Translations under genes and position numbers: made by a program
DNA from: Desulfacinum hydrothermale DSM 13146
Lineage (GTDB): Bacteria; Desulfobacterota; Syntrophobacteria; Syntrophobacterales; DSM-9756
Assembly (NCBI RefSeq): GCF_900176285.1
Contig: NZ_FWXF01000001.1
Span: 167,582-231,581, forward strand
Reading direction: 5' to 3'
Length of the DNA stretch: 64,000 nucleotides
Notes under the pieces: model-generated
The model's input: the letters and a program-made list of their open reading frames with translations, nothing else
Databases searched by the model: none
What the model was told of the DNA's origin: nothing
Shown here: positions 43,516 to 52,508 of the stretch, piece by piece
Layout: the number at the start of each line of letters is the position of its first letter
Numbering within the stretch: the stretch's first letter is position 1

Positions 43516-44871
43516 ATGGACGCCAAGAAGACGGATACCGCTCGACTTCGACTGGTGCAGCGCTTGGACGTGACGGGCCGGGTGTTGTTACTGCCTCGCA
43601 TGACCCCCTTCGGGACCCGGTTTCTGGCCGCCAGCTTTCGGGCCTTCGGGGTTCCCGCCGTGGTCATGGAAACCTACAAGGGGCTTTCCCTGGGAAAGGA
43701 ATACACGTCGGGAAAGGAATGCTTTCCCTGCCAGGTGACCCTGGGAGACATCCTGTATTTTCTCCAGGGGGAAAAGGAGCGGCTGGGTTCCCGGTTCGAT
43801 CCCCGCCGCTACGTCTATTTTTTGCCGGAATCGGACGGTCCGTGCCGGTTCGGGATGTACAACAAGCTGCAGCGCCTCGTTCTGGACACCTTTCCCGAGT
43901 ACCGCGACATTGCCATCACCTACCTTTCCACCCAGGACGCTTACTCCGTGGCGGGACTCCTTCCGGCTCACAAAGCCCGCTACTTCCGGCGGGTGGCCTA
44001 CGTGGCGGCGGTCATCGCCGACGTCTTCGACCGCATTGTGTGGCGGGTGCGCCCTTACGAGCGTACGGCCGGGATGACCGACGCCTTCATGGAAGAGGCT
44101 GCCTGGGATATGGAGGCCCTCCTGGAGCGCGTGGGGGAGGCCCGGGATTTCCAGGCGCTGCTGGACCGGGTGGAGGAAGTGGCCCGCAGGGCCGCCGGTT
44201 TCGTGGATCCGGGGATTGCCCGCAAACCCCGGATCGGCATCGTGGGGGAGATCTATCTTCGGACCCATCCCGAATCGAACCAGGACATCGTCCGGCAGAT
44301 CGAACGGCATGGGGGCGAGGTGGTGGACGCGTCCATCGCCGAATGGATCAATTTCGTGAGCCACGAACGGTTGCGCAAGATGAAGCGTCAGGCCGCGCTG
44401 GCCTTTCGCCGCAAGGACGGCAGATCGCTCAAGGAGGCCGTGCGGGCCGCCGGATTGCAAAAGGTGGAAATCGCCTACCAGGCCTGGCGTCTCAAGCAGG
44501 TCTACGACCGGGTGCTCCGCCACCTGGACATTCAACCCGATCACTCCATCCGGGAAATCGAGAAATTTCTGGACGGCGGAAGGCATTTTTCCTTTGAAAT
44601 CGGAACGGAAGCCGCCTTAAGTATTGGCGGGGCGTTGGCCCACGTTCACGAAGGGTTTCACGGCATCGTCAACGTCTTTCCCTTCACGTGCATGCCCAGC
44701 ACCATCTGTTCGGCGATCCTCAAACCGATCCTGGCCCAAAAGCGCGTGCCCTACCTGGACGCGCCCTACGACGGGACGGTCCAGCCGAACCGGGAAGTGG
44801 CCCTTCGAACCTTCGTCTATCAGGCGCGCCAATATCGAGATCGCCAACAGAACGGGAACCGAGAAGTATGA
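43516..44871 (+). CDS. 2-hydroxyacyl-CoA dehydratase-like protein paired with the activase
   Basis: 451 residues. YTSGKECFPCQVTLGDILYFL (Cys-rich), FLPESDGPCRFGMYNKLQ and VFPFTCMPSTICSAILKPIL carry the cluster-type cysteines of the HgdB/DUF2229-associated family. The C-terminal KPRIGIVGEIYLRTHPESNQDIV is typical. Many genomes have this gene right after the fused activase. It may act on an acyl-CoA or as a reductase of another substrate. It overlaps the RNase gene by 4 bases (ATGA). Confidence 0.87.
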   Translation: MDAKKTDTARLRLVQRLDVTGRVLLLPRMTPFGTRFLAASFRAFGVPAVVMETYKGLSLGKEYTSGKECFPCQVTLGDILYFLQGEKERLGSRFDPRRYVYFLPESDGPCRFGMYNKLQRLVLDTFPEYRDIAITYLSTQDAYSVAGLLPAHKARYFRRVAYVAAVIADVFDRIVWRVRPYERTAGMTDAFMEEAAWDMEALLERVGEARDFQALLDRVEEVARRAAGFVDPGIARKPRIGIVGEIYLRTHPESNQDIVRQIERHGGEVVDASIAEWINFVSHERLRKMKRQAALAFRRKDGRSLKEAVRAAGLQKVEIAYQAWRLKQVYDRVLRHLDIQPDHSIREIEKFLDGGRHFSFEIGTEAALSIGGALAHVHEGFHGIVNVFPFTCMPSTICSAILKPILAQKRVPYLDAPYDGTVQPNREVALRTFVYQARQYRDRQQNGNREV

Positions 44872-46379
44872 CACCACAGCATCTACTCATCAACGCCGTC
44901 CATCCGGAAGAGTTTCGCGTGGCCCTGGTGGAGGGGCAGTCTTTGGAAGGCTTTTTCATCGAGACGGCCACGCGCGGCAAGGTGGTGGGCAACATCTACA
45001 AAGGCATCGTGGTCAACGTGCAGCCCTCCCTGCAGGCCGCCTTCGTGGACTACGGAGCGGACCGCAACGGCTTTCTGCCCATCTCTGAAATCCATCCCGA
45101 TTATTATGCCACCGAGGTGGAAGGGCATCCCAGGATCCAGGATGTGCTCAAGACCGGCCAGGAGGTGCTGGTCCAGGTCACCAAGGAGGAGATCGGGACC
45201 AAGGGGGCGGCCCTCACCACCTACGTGTCCATTGCAGGCCGCTACGTGGTGATCGCTCCGGGTCAGAGCCAGCGGGGCGTGTCCCGAAAGATCGAGGATG
45301 AAACCCAGCGCGAGCGGCTTCGCGAAATCGCCCAGGAGCTGGAACTTCCTCCAGAGATGGGCATCATCCTGCGCACGGTGGCGGAAGGCCGCACCAAACG
45401 CGAGATTCAAAAGGACCTTCGCTACCTGATGCGCATCTGGGATGAAATCCTCAAAAGGGTCCAGGAATCCCAGGCGCCCTGCCTCATCTACCGGGAGCGG
45501 GATCTGGCCATCCGGGTGGTGCGCGACTACTTCACCCCGAGCATCAAGACCATCTGGGTGGACGACATGGAGATTTTCAAGCGGGTGAAGGAATTTTTGC
45601 GGATCATCAGCCCGCGCCACCAGCGCGTGGTCAAATTCTACAAGGGCGACGCACCGCTCTTCAACAAGTACAACCTGGAGGACCAGATCGACCAGCTCTT
45701 CCAGAAACGGGTGCCGCTCAAGTCCGGTGGCTACCTGATCATCGACCCCACCGAGGCCCTGGTGGCCATTGATGTCAATTCGGGCAGGGCCACCCGGGAT
45801 TCGGCCCTGGAAGAGAGCAGCTACCGGGTGAACCTGGAGGCGGCCCAGGAGATTCCCAGGCAACTGCGCCTGCGCGACCTGGGTGGGCTCATCGTGGTGG
45901 ACTTCATCGACATGCGAAGCCGCCAGCACATCCGCAACGTGGAAAGAAGGCTTCGAGACGAAACCAAAAAGGACAGGGCCAAGATCAAGGTGGGACGCAT
46001 CTCCCAGTTCGGCCTGCTGGAGATATCGCGCCAGCACCTGGGGCTCAACATCCAGTTGGGTTCCTACAGAGACTGCCCCTATTGCGAAGGAACGGGGATG
46101 GTGCGCTCCACGGAAGCCTCCGCCGTCTGGTACCTTCGCAAGATCTGGAACGGGCTGCTCAAGGACGAGGTGGTGGCCGTGCGGGGCCGCTTTTCCACGG
46201 ACGTGGCCCACTATCTGCTCAACCGCAAACGCAATGACCTGGTCTATCTGGAGGACCATTTCGGAAAGGAAATCACCATCCAGGCCTCTTCCCAACTGGC
46301 TCCCCACGAAGGGCACCTGGAATTCATCACCGTGGAGACCCCGGAAAAAGACGAAAAGAGCGAAACCGCAGGGGCCTGA
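44868..46379 (+). CDS. rng: Ribonuclease E/G
   Basis: 503 residues. N-terminal S1 domain (GNIYKGIVVNVQPSLQAAFVDYG), RNase-H-like and 5'-sensor regions (RTVAEGRTKREIQKD), catalytic aspartates in VAIDVNSGRATR and IVVDFIDM, and the Zn-link CPYCEGTG. No long C-terminal scaffold, so it is RNase G-like in size. It acts in mRNA decay and rRNA 5' maturation. Start fixed by ATGA overlap with the previous gene; a reading from 44688 is not used. Confidence 0.95.
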   Translation: MTPQHLLINAVHPEEFRVALVEGQSLEGFFIETATRGKVVGNIYKGIVVNVQPSLQAAFVDYGADRNGFLPISEIHPDYYATEVEGHPRIQDVLKTGQEVLVQVTKEEIGTKGAALTTYVSIAGRYVVIAPGQSQRGVSRKIEDETQRERLREIAQELELPPEMGIILRTVAEGRTKREIQKDLRYLMRIWDEILKRVQESQAPCLIYRERDLAIRVVRDYFTPSIKTIWVDDMEIFKRVKEFLRIISPRHQRVVKFYKGDAPLFNKYNLEDQIDQLFQKRVPLKSGGYLIIDPTEALVAIDVNSGRATRDSALEESSYRVNLEAAQEIPRQLRLRDLGGLIVVDFIDMRSRQHIRNVERRLRDETKKDRAKIKVGRISQFGLLEISRQHLGLNIQLGSYRDCPYCEGTGMVRSTEASAVWYLRKIWNGLLKDEVVAVRGRFSTDVAHYLLNRKRNDLVYLEDHFGKEITIQASSQLAPHEGHLEFITVETPEKDEKSETAGA

Positions 46380-46470
46380 GCCGCCTCGGGGATTTTTCGC
46401 GTCGTCGGCCGTTTTCGTGAAGGCAGGGGCCCGGCGCCTCATGGGAGGCAGCCCGCGGCCAACGCTGGCC

Positions 46471-47124
46471 TCAGACAATCACGAATTTCTTGATGAGGTG
46501 CACCACCTCGTCCGGCTCATCCACCACCGTGACCAGATCCGGGTCGTCGGGGGAGATGAGGTGCCGGGCCAGGAGCGTGTCCTGGATCCATTGGAGCAGT
46601 CCATTCCAGTAGTCGCTTCCCACCAGGATCACGGGAAAGGGCTTGATGCGCTTGGTCTGCATGAGAGTGAGGGACTCGAAGATCTCGTCCAGGGTGCCGA
46701 ATCCCCCGGGCATGCCCACGTAGGCCTGGGCGTACTTGACGAACATCACCTTGCGCACGAAGAAGTACTTGAACTTCACCTGCACATCGGCGTAGGGATT
46801 GCCCTCCTGTTCCATGGGAAGTTCGATGTTCAACCCCACGGACCGGGCACCTCCTTCCCGGGCTCCCTTGTTGCCGGCTTCCATGATGCCGGGCCCTCCG
46901 CCGGTGATGATGTTGTAGCCTTCCTGGGCCAGCTTTCGGGCGATTTCCACGGCCCTTTCGTAGTCGGGATCTCCGGGACGCACCCGGGCCGAACCGAACA
47001 TGCTCACCGCCGGGTAGATGTCCGCCAATAAATCAAACCCGTCCACAAATTCCGCCATGATCTTGAACAGTCGCCAGGAATCCTGAACCGTCATTGCGTC
47101 TATGAGGTATTGGCGTTCATTCAT
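46471..47124 (-). CDS. LOG family protein (TIGR00730)
   Basis: 217 residues from the ATG at 47124 (GGGAGAAGAGCAC). The signatures GGGPGIMEAGNKGA and MPGGFGTLDEIFE are those of cytokinin-activating LOG / lysine-decarboxylase-like nucleotide 5'-monophosphate phosphoribohydrolases. In bacteria they hydrolyse AMP-like nucleotides. Stand-alone, convergent with the RNase gene. Confidence 0.9.
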   Translation of the reverse strand: MNERQYLIDAMTVQDSWRLFKIMAEFVDGFDLLADIYPAVSMFGSARVRPGDPDYERAVEIARKLAQEGYNIITGGGPGIMEAGNKGAREGGARSVGLNIELPMEQEGNPYADVQVKFKYFFVRKVMFVKYAQAYVGMPGGFGTLDEIFESLTLMQTKRIKPFPVILVGSDYWNGLLQWIQDTLLARHLISPDDPDLVTVVDEPDEVVHLIKKFVIV

Positions 47125-47615
47125 GTGCTCTTCTCCCATGATGTGATGGATGATACCAATGGGGCCGCGGAAGGCTAGCCTATCACAGTGGGAGCCCGGG
47201 CCCCAAGGGCCGTGCAATCCGCCCCCGGAAGAGGGGCTTGGAGCTTGTCCGAAAATGGCCTTTCAGCCTTTTCGGGAGATTCCCAGTTGGGTGACATTCC
47301 ACTGTGCCCTGTGGCTCTTTTTTTTTGCTTTGGTGGGGCGGGTTCGGAACCCGCCTCTATCTGCGGCCTAGCCAGGTCGGCAGCGCAAGCCCGCCTGGTA
47401 GTCCCAATCTCCCGTCTGCACAAGAAAGGAGCAGTCCGGGCGTTCTCAGACAGGCTCCTCGATCGTCTTCCCTCCCCTTGCACTGTTTCTCTCTGCTCAT
47501 CGGAAAGATGCTGGAAAGATGTTGAAGGGTGATGGAAAATTCGTTATCAAGCCCATGCGCCACGTGGTGCATACCAAGCGACTTTTCTCCAGACGGAAAC
47601 GGAGGCCCATCGTTT
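47125..47615. other. Intergenic region containing repeat copy D
   Basis: Divergent gap of about 490 bases. Its centre is repeat copy D (47240-47459). To the right, AAACGGAGGCCC at about 47596-47607 serves the small acidic gene. No further gene seen. Confidence 0.5.
47240..47459 (+). repeat. MITE-like repeat, copy D (complete)
   Basis: 220 bp from GGAGCTTGTCCGAAAATGGCC to CGTTCTCAGACAGGCTCCT, so the ends are inverted copies (GGAGCYTGTCYGA). It has the hairpin GGGGCGGGTT/AACCCGCC in the middle and the CTGCACAAGAAAGGAGCAGTCCGGGCG block, as in copies A and E. The GAACCCGCC arm has decayed by one base. Same direction as copy A. Confidence 0.85.
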
Positions 47616-47885
47616 ATGGAAATGAAAGAATTCATCAGAACCGCCCTCAGGAAGGTGAGCCGGAAGTTGGAAGCGGGCACCCTGGACCGGAACGAAGAGG
47701 GCTATTCCTTTGAGGAAGAGAAGCTGTTGGACTGGATTTGGATTGAACTCAAGGAAGAGGCGCCGGATAAGGATGCCGTCATCCAGATGGAGCTGGACGA
47801 CTTGTACGAGATTATCGAAAGCGATGCCAAGCTCTACGACGAGTACCAGATTCTTCTGGAGTCCCTGAAGCCGGCGGAAGAGTAG
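47616..47885 (+). CDS. Small acidic hypothetical protein
   Basis: 89 residues from the ATG at 47616 (CGGAGG about 10 bases before). MEMKEFIRTALRKVSRKLEAGT then acidic helices (EEEKLLDWIWIELKEEAPDKDAVIQMELDDLYEIIESDAKLYDEYQ). No known domain recognised. A terminator follows, then rlmI. Confidence 0.7.
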   Translation: MEMKEFIRTALRKVSRKLEAGTLDRNEEGYSFEEEKLLDWIWIELKEEAPDKDAVIQMELDDLYEIIESDAKLYDEYQILLESLKPAEE

Positions 47886-47914
47886 CGGGACAATCCGGAA
47901 TCCCATGAACAGGG

Positions 47915-47941
47915 AGCGCTCCACGGGGGGCGCTTTTTTTG
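47915..47941 (+). terminator. Rho-independent terminator
   Basis: AGCGCTCC / GGGGCGCT (stem with a GG loop extension) followed by seven T, between the small acidic gene and rlmI. Confidence 0.8.
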
Positions 47942-47974
47942 TTGGGGCGTGGTGGTCCCCGGAAAGAGTGGAAG

Positions 47975-49147
47975 ATGGACCAAGTGCAACTGAAGCCGGG
48001 CGCGGAGCGAAGGGTGCTCCAAGGGCACCGCTGGATCTTCAGCAACGAAGTGGACGGCTCCCTCAAGGCGTACCGGCCGGGCCAATGGGTGGACGTGGTC
48101 TCCTCCAAGGGCGTGCCGTTGGGTTCGGGCTACATCAACCCCCACTCCCTCATCGCCGTGCGCCTGGCGGGGCCCACCGGGCTGAGACCGGATCGGGCGT
48201 GGCTGGAGGAACGTCTCCGCCGGGCCCTGGACTACCGGGAACGCGCCTATCCCGGTGAGAAGACCTATCGGCTGGTTTACGGCGAATCGGACGGGCTTCC
48301 CGGGCTGATCGTGGACCGCTATGAGCAGGTGCTGGTCACCCAGGTCACCACGGCGGGCATGGCCGCCCTGGAGCCCATGGTGCACCAGGTGCTGGTGGAT
48401 TTCTTCCAGCCCCGCGCCCTGGTGGTTCGAAACGACACCCGCGCGCGCCTCCTGGAAGGCCTTTCGTTGGAAAAACGAGTGAGCCACGGGGTTGTGGCGG
48501 AACCCGTCCAGGTGCCGCTCCACGGGCTCAGCCTGACCGTGGATCCTCTGAACGGCCAAAAGACCGGACTCTTCCTGGATCAGCGGGACAACCGGGAAGC
48601 ACTTCGCCGGTGGGTGAAAGACGCGGAGGTGCTCGATCTCTTCTGCTATCAGGGGACCTGGAGCCTGGTGGCCGCGGCGTCCGGGGCCCAAAGGGTGGTG
48701 GGGGTGGACCAGTCCAAGGAAGCCGTGGAGCGGGCGGCCCGGGATGCGGCCGCCAATGGCCTGGACGATCGGTGCCGGTTCCACGCCTCGGAGGTGCTGG
48801 ACTTTCTCAAACGGGCCGGCCGAAACGCCTTCGATGTGGTGGTCCTGGATCCCCCGGCCTTCGCCAAGACCAAGGGTGCTGTCAAGAACGCCCTTCGAGG
48901 CTATACCGACATCAATCGGCGGGCCCTGCTGGCGCTGCGGCCGGGGGGTGTCCTGGTGAGCTGTTCCTGTTCGTACCACGTTTCCCAATCGGCCTTCCAG
49001 CAGATGCTGGTCCGAGCCGCCCAGGCGGCGGGAAGGATGGTGCGGGTGCTGGAAGTCCGAGGCCAGGCCCTGGATCATCCCGTTCTGGCCGCCATGCCGG
49101 AAACCCGCTACCTGAAGTGCTTCTTCCTGCAGGTCCTGGAAAGATGA
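47975..49147 (+). CDS. rlmI: 23S rRNA (cytosine-C5)-methyltransferase RlmI-like
   Basis: 390 residues from the ATG at 47975 (GGAAAGAGTGGAAG). N-terminal PUA domain (VQLKPGAERRVLQGHRWIFSNEV, RPGQWVDVVS), then Rossmann methyltransferase: VLDLFCYQGTWSLVAA, VVGVDQSKEAVERA, VVLDPPAFAKTKGAV and LVSCSCSYHV. It acts at C1962-equivalent sites in E. coli; here the substrate is by family only. Confidence 0.92.
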   Translation: MDQVQLKPGAERRVLQGHRWIFSNEVDGSLKAYRPGQWVDVVSSKGVPLGSGYINPHSLIAVRLAGPTGLRPDRAWLEERLRRALDYRERAYPGEKTYRLVYGESDGLPGLIVDRYEQVLVTQVTTAGMAALEPMVHQVLVDFFQPRALVVRNDTRARLLEGLSLEKRVSHGVVAEPVQVPLHGLSLTVDPLNGQKTGLFLDQRDNREALRRWVKDAEVLDLFCYQGTWSLVAAASGAQRVVGVDQSKEAVERAARDAAANGLDDRCRFHASEVLDFLKRAGRNAFDVVVLDPPAFAKTKGAVKNALRGYTDINRRALLALRPGGVLVSCSCSYHVSQSAFQQMLVRAAQAAGRMVRVLEVRGQALDHPVLAAMPETRYLKCFFLQVLER

Positions 49148-49317
49148 CCGCGCGACCGACTTCGGACGCCGGCTTTACAAGAGAGCGGGAAATGGATTAA
49201 CTAGGAAGGCAAGGAACTGCCACGCTTTACCATTAGCCCACGGCGGCTTTCAACGGGCATGATGGAAAGGTTCCTGCACCGCATCGAACCGCCAAGGCTT
49301 AGCTGAAGGAGTTGTCC

Positions 49318-50001
49318 ATGACACGCTGGTTCCTGAAACGACTTGTGCACGTCGTCCCCGTTTTTTCTCTCGTCGTCCTGTCCTTTTTCTTTACGGGTCC
49401 GGTGGGCGCCCAAGATCCGGGTCCCACGGACGTCATCAAGAGCGGCACCGAGCGGGCCCTGGCGATCCTCAACGTCTGCCGGGACGAAGAGCCCGACCAG
49501 GTGCGCCGGCAACGGCGGGAACAGATCAAACAGATCGCCTATGACTATGTGGACTTTGAAGAGATGGGCCGGCGCGCCCTGGGCCGCCACTGGAAAAAGC
49601 TCACACCGGCACAGCAAGACGAGTTTCTTCGACTGTTCAAAGACCTGCTCTACTTCACCTACATCGGTCGGGTGGACACCTACACCTGCGGCCAGACCCA
49701 GACCATCGCCTATGACGAAGAGAGGATCCTGGGCCGCTACGCCCTGGTGAAGACCCGCGTGTCCTACCAGGACAAGATGGTTCCCGTGGAATACCGCATG
49801 ATCCGAAAAGACAAGGGCTGGATGGTCTACGACGTGGTGATCGAAGGGGTGAGCTATGTGAACAACTACCGCAAGCAGTTCGATTCCATCCTGGTGAACA
49901 AGTCGGTGGACGATCTGTTCGCCCTGCTCAAGGAAAAGGTCGCCGAGTTGGAAAAGAATGACAGCCTTGGGGCCGGAAGGACATCGAAAGAGGCTTCGTG
50001 A
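49318..50001 (+). CDS. mlaC: MlaC/Ttg2-type lipid-binding periplasmic protein
   Basis: 227 residues from the ATG at 49318 (GAAGGAGTTGTCC). Signal peptide (VPVFSLVVLSFFFTGPVGAQ). The mature part has VDFEEMGRRALGRHWKKLTPAQQDEFLRLFKDLLYFTYIGRV, then RYALVKTRVSYQ, and GWMVYDVVIEGVSYVNNYRKQF, the MlaC pattern. It carries phospholipids to the inner-membrane MlaFEDB complex; no mlaDEF here. Its 3' end overlaps radC by 44 bases. Confidence 0.88.
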   Translation: MTRWFLKRLVHVVPVFSLVVLSFFFTGPVGAQDPGPTDVIKSGTERALAILNVCRDEEPDQVRRQRREQIKQIAYDYVDFEEMGRRALGRHWKKLTPAQQDEFLRLFKDLLYFTYIGRVDTYTCGQTQTIAYDEERILGRYALVKTRVSYQDKMVPVEYRMIRKDKGWMVYDVVIEGVSYVNNYRKQFDSILVNKSVDDLFALLKEKVAELEKNDSLGAGRTSKEAS

Positions 50002-50638
50002 GCGGTTCCTTCGAAGCGGACTGGAGGGGTTCCATGACCACGAGGTTCTGGAACTTCTGCTCACCTTCGCCATCCCCCGCCGGGACGTGAAACCCGTGGC
50101 CCGGGCCCTCCTGGAGCGGTTTCAGTCGCTGTCCGCCGTTTTGGACGCCTCGGCGCAGGAACTGACCCGCGTGAACGGCGTGGGCCCCCACGCGGCCCTG
50201 CTCCTCACCCTGCTTCCCCGCGTTCTGGAAAGATACCATCGGGATCGGTGGCGATCCGTCACCACACTGAGTTCCACCCGGGAGGCCGTGCGCTATCTCC
50301 AGGGGCACCTGGAGGCGGAGCGCAAGGAGGTCTTCTGCATCCTGGCTCTCAACAGTCAGAACGGCCTGATCGCTGTGGAGCGGATCCAGGAGGGAACCGT
50401 CAATCGCACCGCTGTCTTCCCCCGCCTGGTGGTGGAGGCGGCCCTGAGGCACCGGGCCACGGCCGTGATCCTGGCCCACAACCATCCCAGCGGGGAACCG
50501 GAGCCGTCCGTGGCCGACCGGCAGCTCACCCGCAAGCTGCGCCGCCTTTTGGGGGATCTGGACATCGCCGTTCACGATCACATCATCCTGGCGGGCCCCC
50601 GCCACTATTCCTTTGCCGAAAGAGGAGAGATGGACTGA
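49958..50638 (+). CDS. radC: RadC family JAMM/MPN+ protein
   Basis: 226 residues. N-terminal HhH region (GPEGHRKRLRERFLRSGLEGFHDHEVLELLL; LTRVNGVGPHAALLL) and the zinc JAMM motif HNHPSGEPEPSVADRQLT near 177-194. RadC-like proteins are DUF2466; the DNA repair role claimed for E. coli is not supported, and they may be phage/DNA-associated hydrolases. Starts inside mlaC. Overlaps the oxidoreductase start (TGATG). Confidence 0.92.
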   Translation: MTALGPEGHRKRLRERFLRSGLEGFHDHEVLELLLTFAIPRRDVKPVARALLERFQSLSAVLDASAQELTRVNGVGPHAALLLTLLPRVLERYHRDRWRSVTTLSSTREAVRYLQGHLEAERKEVFCILALNSQNGLIAVERIQEGTVNRTAVFPRLVVEAALRHRATAVILAHNHPSGEPEPSVADRQLTRKLRRLLGDLDIAVHDHIILAGPRHYSFAERGEMD

Positions 50639-51672
50639 TGGAAGCGACCATGCCGGCCGTGGTGGTGCGCGAAACGGAAGGCAAGGGCGGCTGGAACGCC
50701 CTGGAGCTCGCCCGGGTGCCCCGTCCCGTGGTGCCATCGGGGGAGGTGCTGGTACAGGTGGAAGCCTGCTCCGTCAACCGGGCGGATCTGCTGCAGCGCC
50801 GCGGTCTCTATCCTCCTCCCCCGGGCGCTCCGGACATCCCGGGCCTGGACCTGGCGGGCTACGTGGTGGAAGGGGGGCCGACGCAGGTTTCCTGGCAGCA
50901 GGGCGATCGGGTCTTCGGCGTGGTGGCCGGTGGCGGTTATGGGCGATACTGCGCCGTGCCCGCGGAACACCTTCTTCCCATCCCGGACAACCTTTCCTTT
51001 GTGGAAGCCGCGGCCGCCGCGGAAGTCTTCGTGGTGGCCCATCTCAACCTCTTCCTGGAAGCGGGGCTGGGTCCCGGAGAGAGGCTGCTCCTGCACGGGG
51101 GCGGAAGCGGCGTGGGAACGGCCGCCATCCAGCTGGCCAAGGCCCGAGGCGCTCAAGTGGCCGTCACCTGCGGCGAAGCTTGGAAAATCAAACGATGCCG
51201 AACATTGGGGGCGGACCTGGCGGTCTGTTACAGGGATGAGGATTTCTGGGACGCACTCCGCCGGTGGTCCGGAAACCGGGGTGTGGACGTGGTTCTGGAC
51301 TGGATCGGCGCCCCCTACCTGGAAAGGCACCTGGATCTTCTGGCTCTCCGGGGGCGCCTGGTCTTCATCGGGCTCATGGGCGGCCACCAGGCCCACTTTT
51401 CCCTGGCCCCCCTGCTCACCAAGCGGCTCCGCCTGGTGGGGTCGGTGCTTCGTAGCCGGTCCCGGGAAGAAAAGGCGAAGATTCTGTCCGACTTCCAGCA
51501 CCACGTGCTGCCTCTGCTGGCTCGGGGGGACGTGAAGCCCGTGGTGGACCGGATCTTTCCCATCGCCGAGGCGGAAGCGGCCCATCGGTACTTGAAGGAT
51601 GGAAAGCATTTCGGCAAGATCGTCCTGTGCTGGAAGGACGACGGCGGGCGCCATGGCGCCGATCTGGTTTGA
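50638..51672 (+). CDS. NAD(P)H-quinone oxidoreductase (zinc-free MDR family, PIG3/TP53I3-like)
   Basis: 344 residues. MPAVVVRETEG start, SVNRADLLQRRGLYPPPPGAPDIPGLDLAG (the PIG3 signature), LLLHGGGSGVGTAAIQLAKARGA for NADPH binding, GVDVVLDWIGAPYL and HYLKDGKHFGKIVL near the end. No zinc ligands. One-electron or two-electron reduction of quinones is probable. Coupled to radC by TGATG. Confidence 0.9.
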   Translation: MEATMPAVVVRETEGKGGWNALELARVPRPVVPSGEVLVQVEACSVNRADLLQRRGLYPPPPGAPDIPGLDLAGYVVEGGPTQVSWQQGDRVFGVVAGGGYGRYCAVPAEHLLPIPDNLSFVEAAAAAEVFVVAHLNLFLEAGLGPGERLLLHGGGSGVGTAAIQLAKARGAQVAVTCGEAWKIKRCRTLGADLAVCYRDEDFWDALRRWSGNRGVDVVLDWIGAPYLERHLDLLALRGRLVFIGLMGGHQAHFSLAPLLTKRLRLVGSVLRSRSREEKAKILSDFQHHVLPLLARGDVKPVVDRIFPIAEAEAAHRYLKDGKHFGKIVLCWKDDGGRHGADLV

Positions 51673-51690
51673 AAGGACAAGGGGATTCAG

Positions 51691-52494
51691 GTGGGGCGAG
51701 AAAACGGTCGGGGATGGATTGCGCTGGAAGAGGTGGATCTTGTGCGATCGGGAAAGGAGATCCTGCGGGGGATCTCCTGGCGCGTGAACCCGGGCCAGCA
51801 CTGGGCCGTGGTGGGGGCCAACGGGTCGGGAAAGACCACGCTCCTCCTTTTGCTCGCAGGATACCTGTGGCCCACCCGGGGTGCGGTCACGGTGCTGGGC
51901 AAAAGGTTCGGGCAAGTGGACCTGAGGGAACTGAGGAAGCGCATCGGCTGGGTGGGATCCTTCCTGCAGGAACAGATCCCTCCCGGTCAGCGCCCCTTGG
52001 ATCTGATCGTGGGCGGCAAATTCGCCTCCATCGGCGTTTTCCACACGCCGTCGGCGGCGGACTATGAAAAGGCGCGGGGACTGGCCCAGCGACTGGGATG
52101 CGCTCACGTGATGGAACGCCCCTACGGGGTGCTGAGCCAGGGGGAAAAGCAGCGGGTTCTCATCGCTCGGGCGCTCATGTGCGATCCCCGCCTTCTCATC
52201 CTGGACGAGCCCTGTTCCGGACTGGACCTGGTGGCTCGAGAGGATCTGCTGGCTTCCTTGAACGATCTGGGCGGATCCCAGGGAGGGCCCACGCTGGTGC
52301 TGGTCACCCATCATCTGGAGGAGATCATGCCCGTCTTTTCCCACGTTCTGCTTCTCAAAGACGGCCGTGGCCTGGCCCAGGGGCCCAAGGACCGGGTGCT
52401 CACGGCCCAAAACCTAGAAGCGGCCTTCCGCATCGCCATGGACGTGCAGCGGCGGGACGGGCGCTTCTGGGCCCACCCCCGCCTCAACTGCTGA
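51691..52494 (+). CDS. ABC transporter ATP-binding protein (orphan)
   Basis: 267 residues, GTG start with AAGGGGATTCAG upstream. Walker A GANGSGKTT, signature LSQGEKQR, Walker B LLILDEPCSGLD, H-loop VTHH. It resembles the ModF/YlmA-like orphans. No membrane subunit is near. Convergent with the acyl-CoA dehydrogenase, 14 bases apart. Confidence 0.9.
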   Translation: MGRENGRGWIALEEVDLVRSGKEILRGISWRVNPGQHWAVVGANGSGKTTLLLLLAGYLWPTRGAVTVLGKRFGQVDLRELRKRIGWVGSFLQEQIPPGQRPLDLIVGGKFASIGVFHTPSAADYEKARGLAQRLGCAHVMERPYGVLSQGEKQRVLIARALMCDPRLLILDEPCSGLDLVAREDLLASLNDLGGSQGGPTLVLVTHHLEEIMPVFSHVLLLKDGRGLAQGPKDRVLTAQNLEAAFRIAMDVQRRDGRFWAHPRLNC

Positions 52495-52508
52495 TCCCGC
52501 CGGAAGGC

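Noticed and set aside
47939-47974. Longer RlmI start from 47939
   Set aside because: The segment overlaps the T-run of a terminator and lacks a ribosome site; the ATG at 47975 starts the PUA domain.
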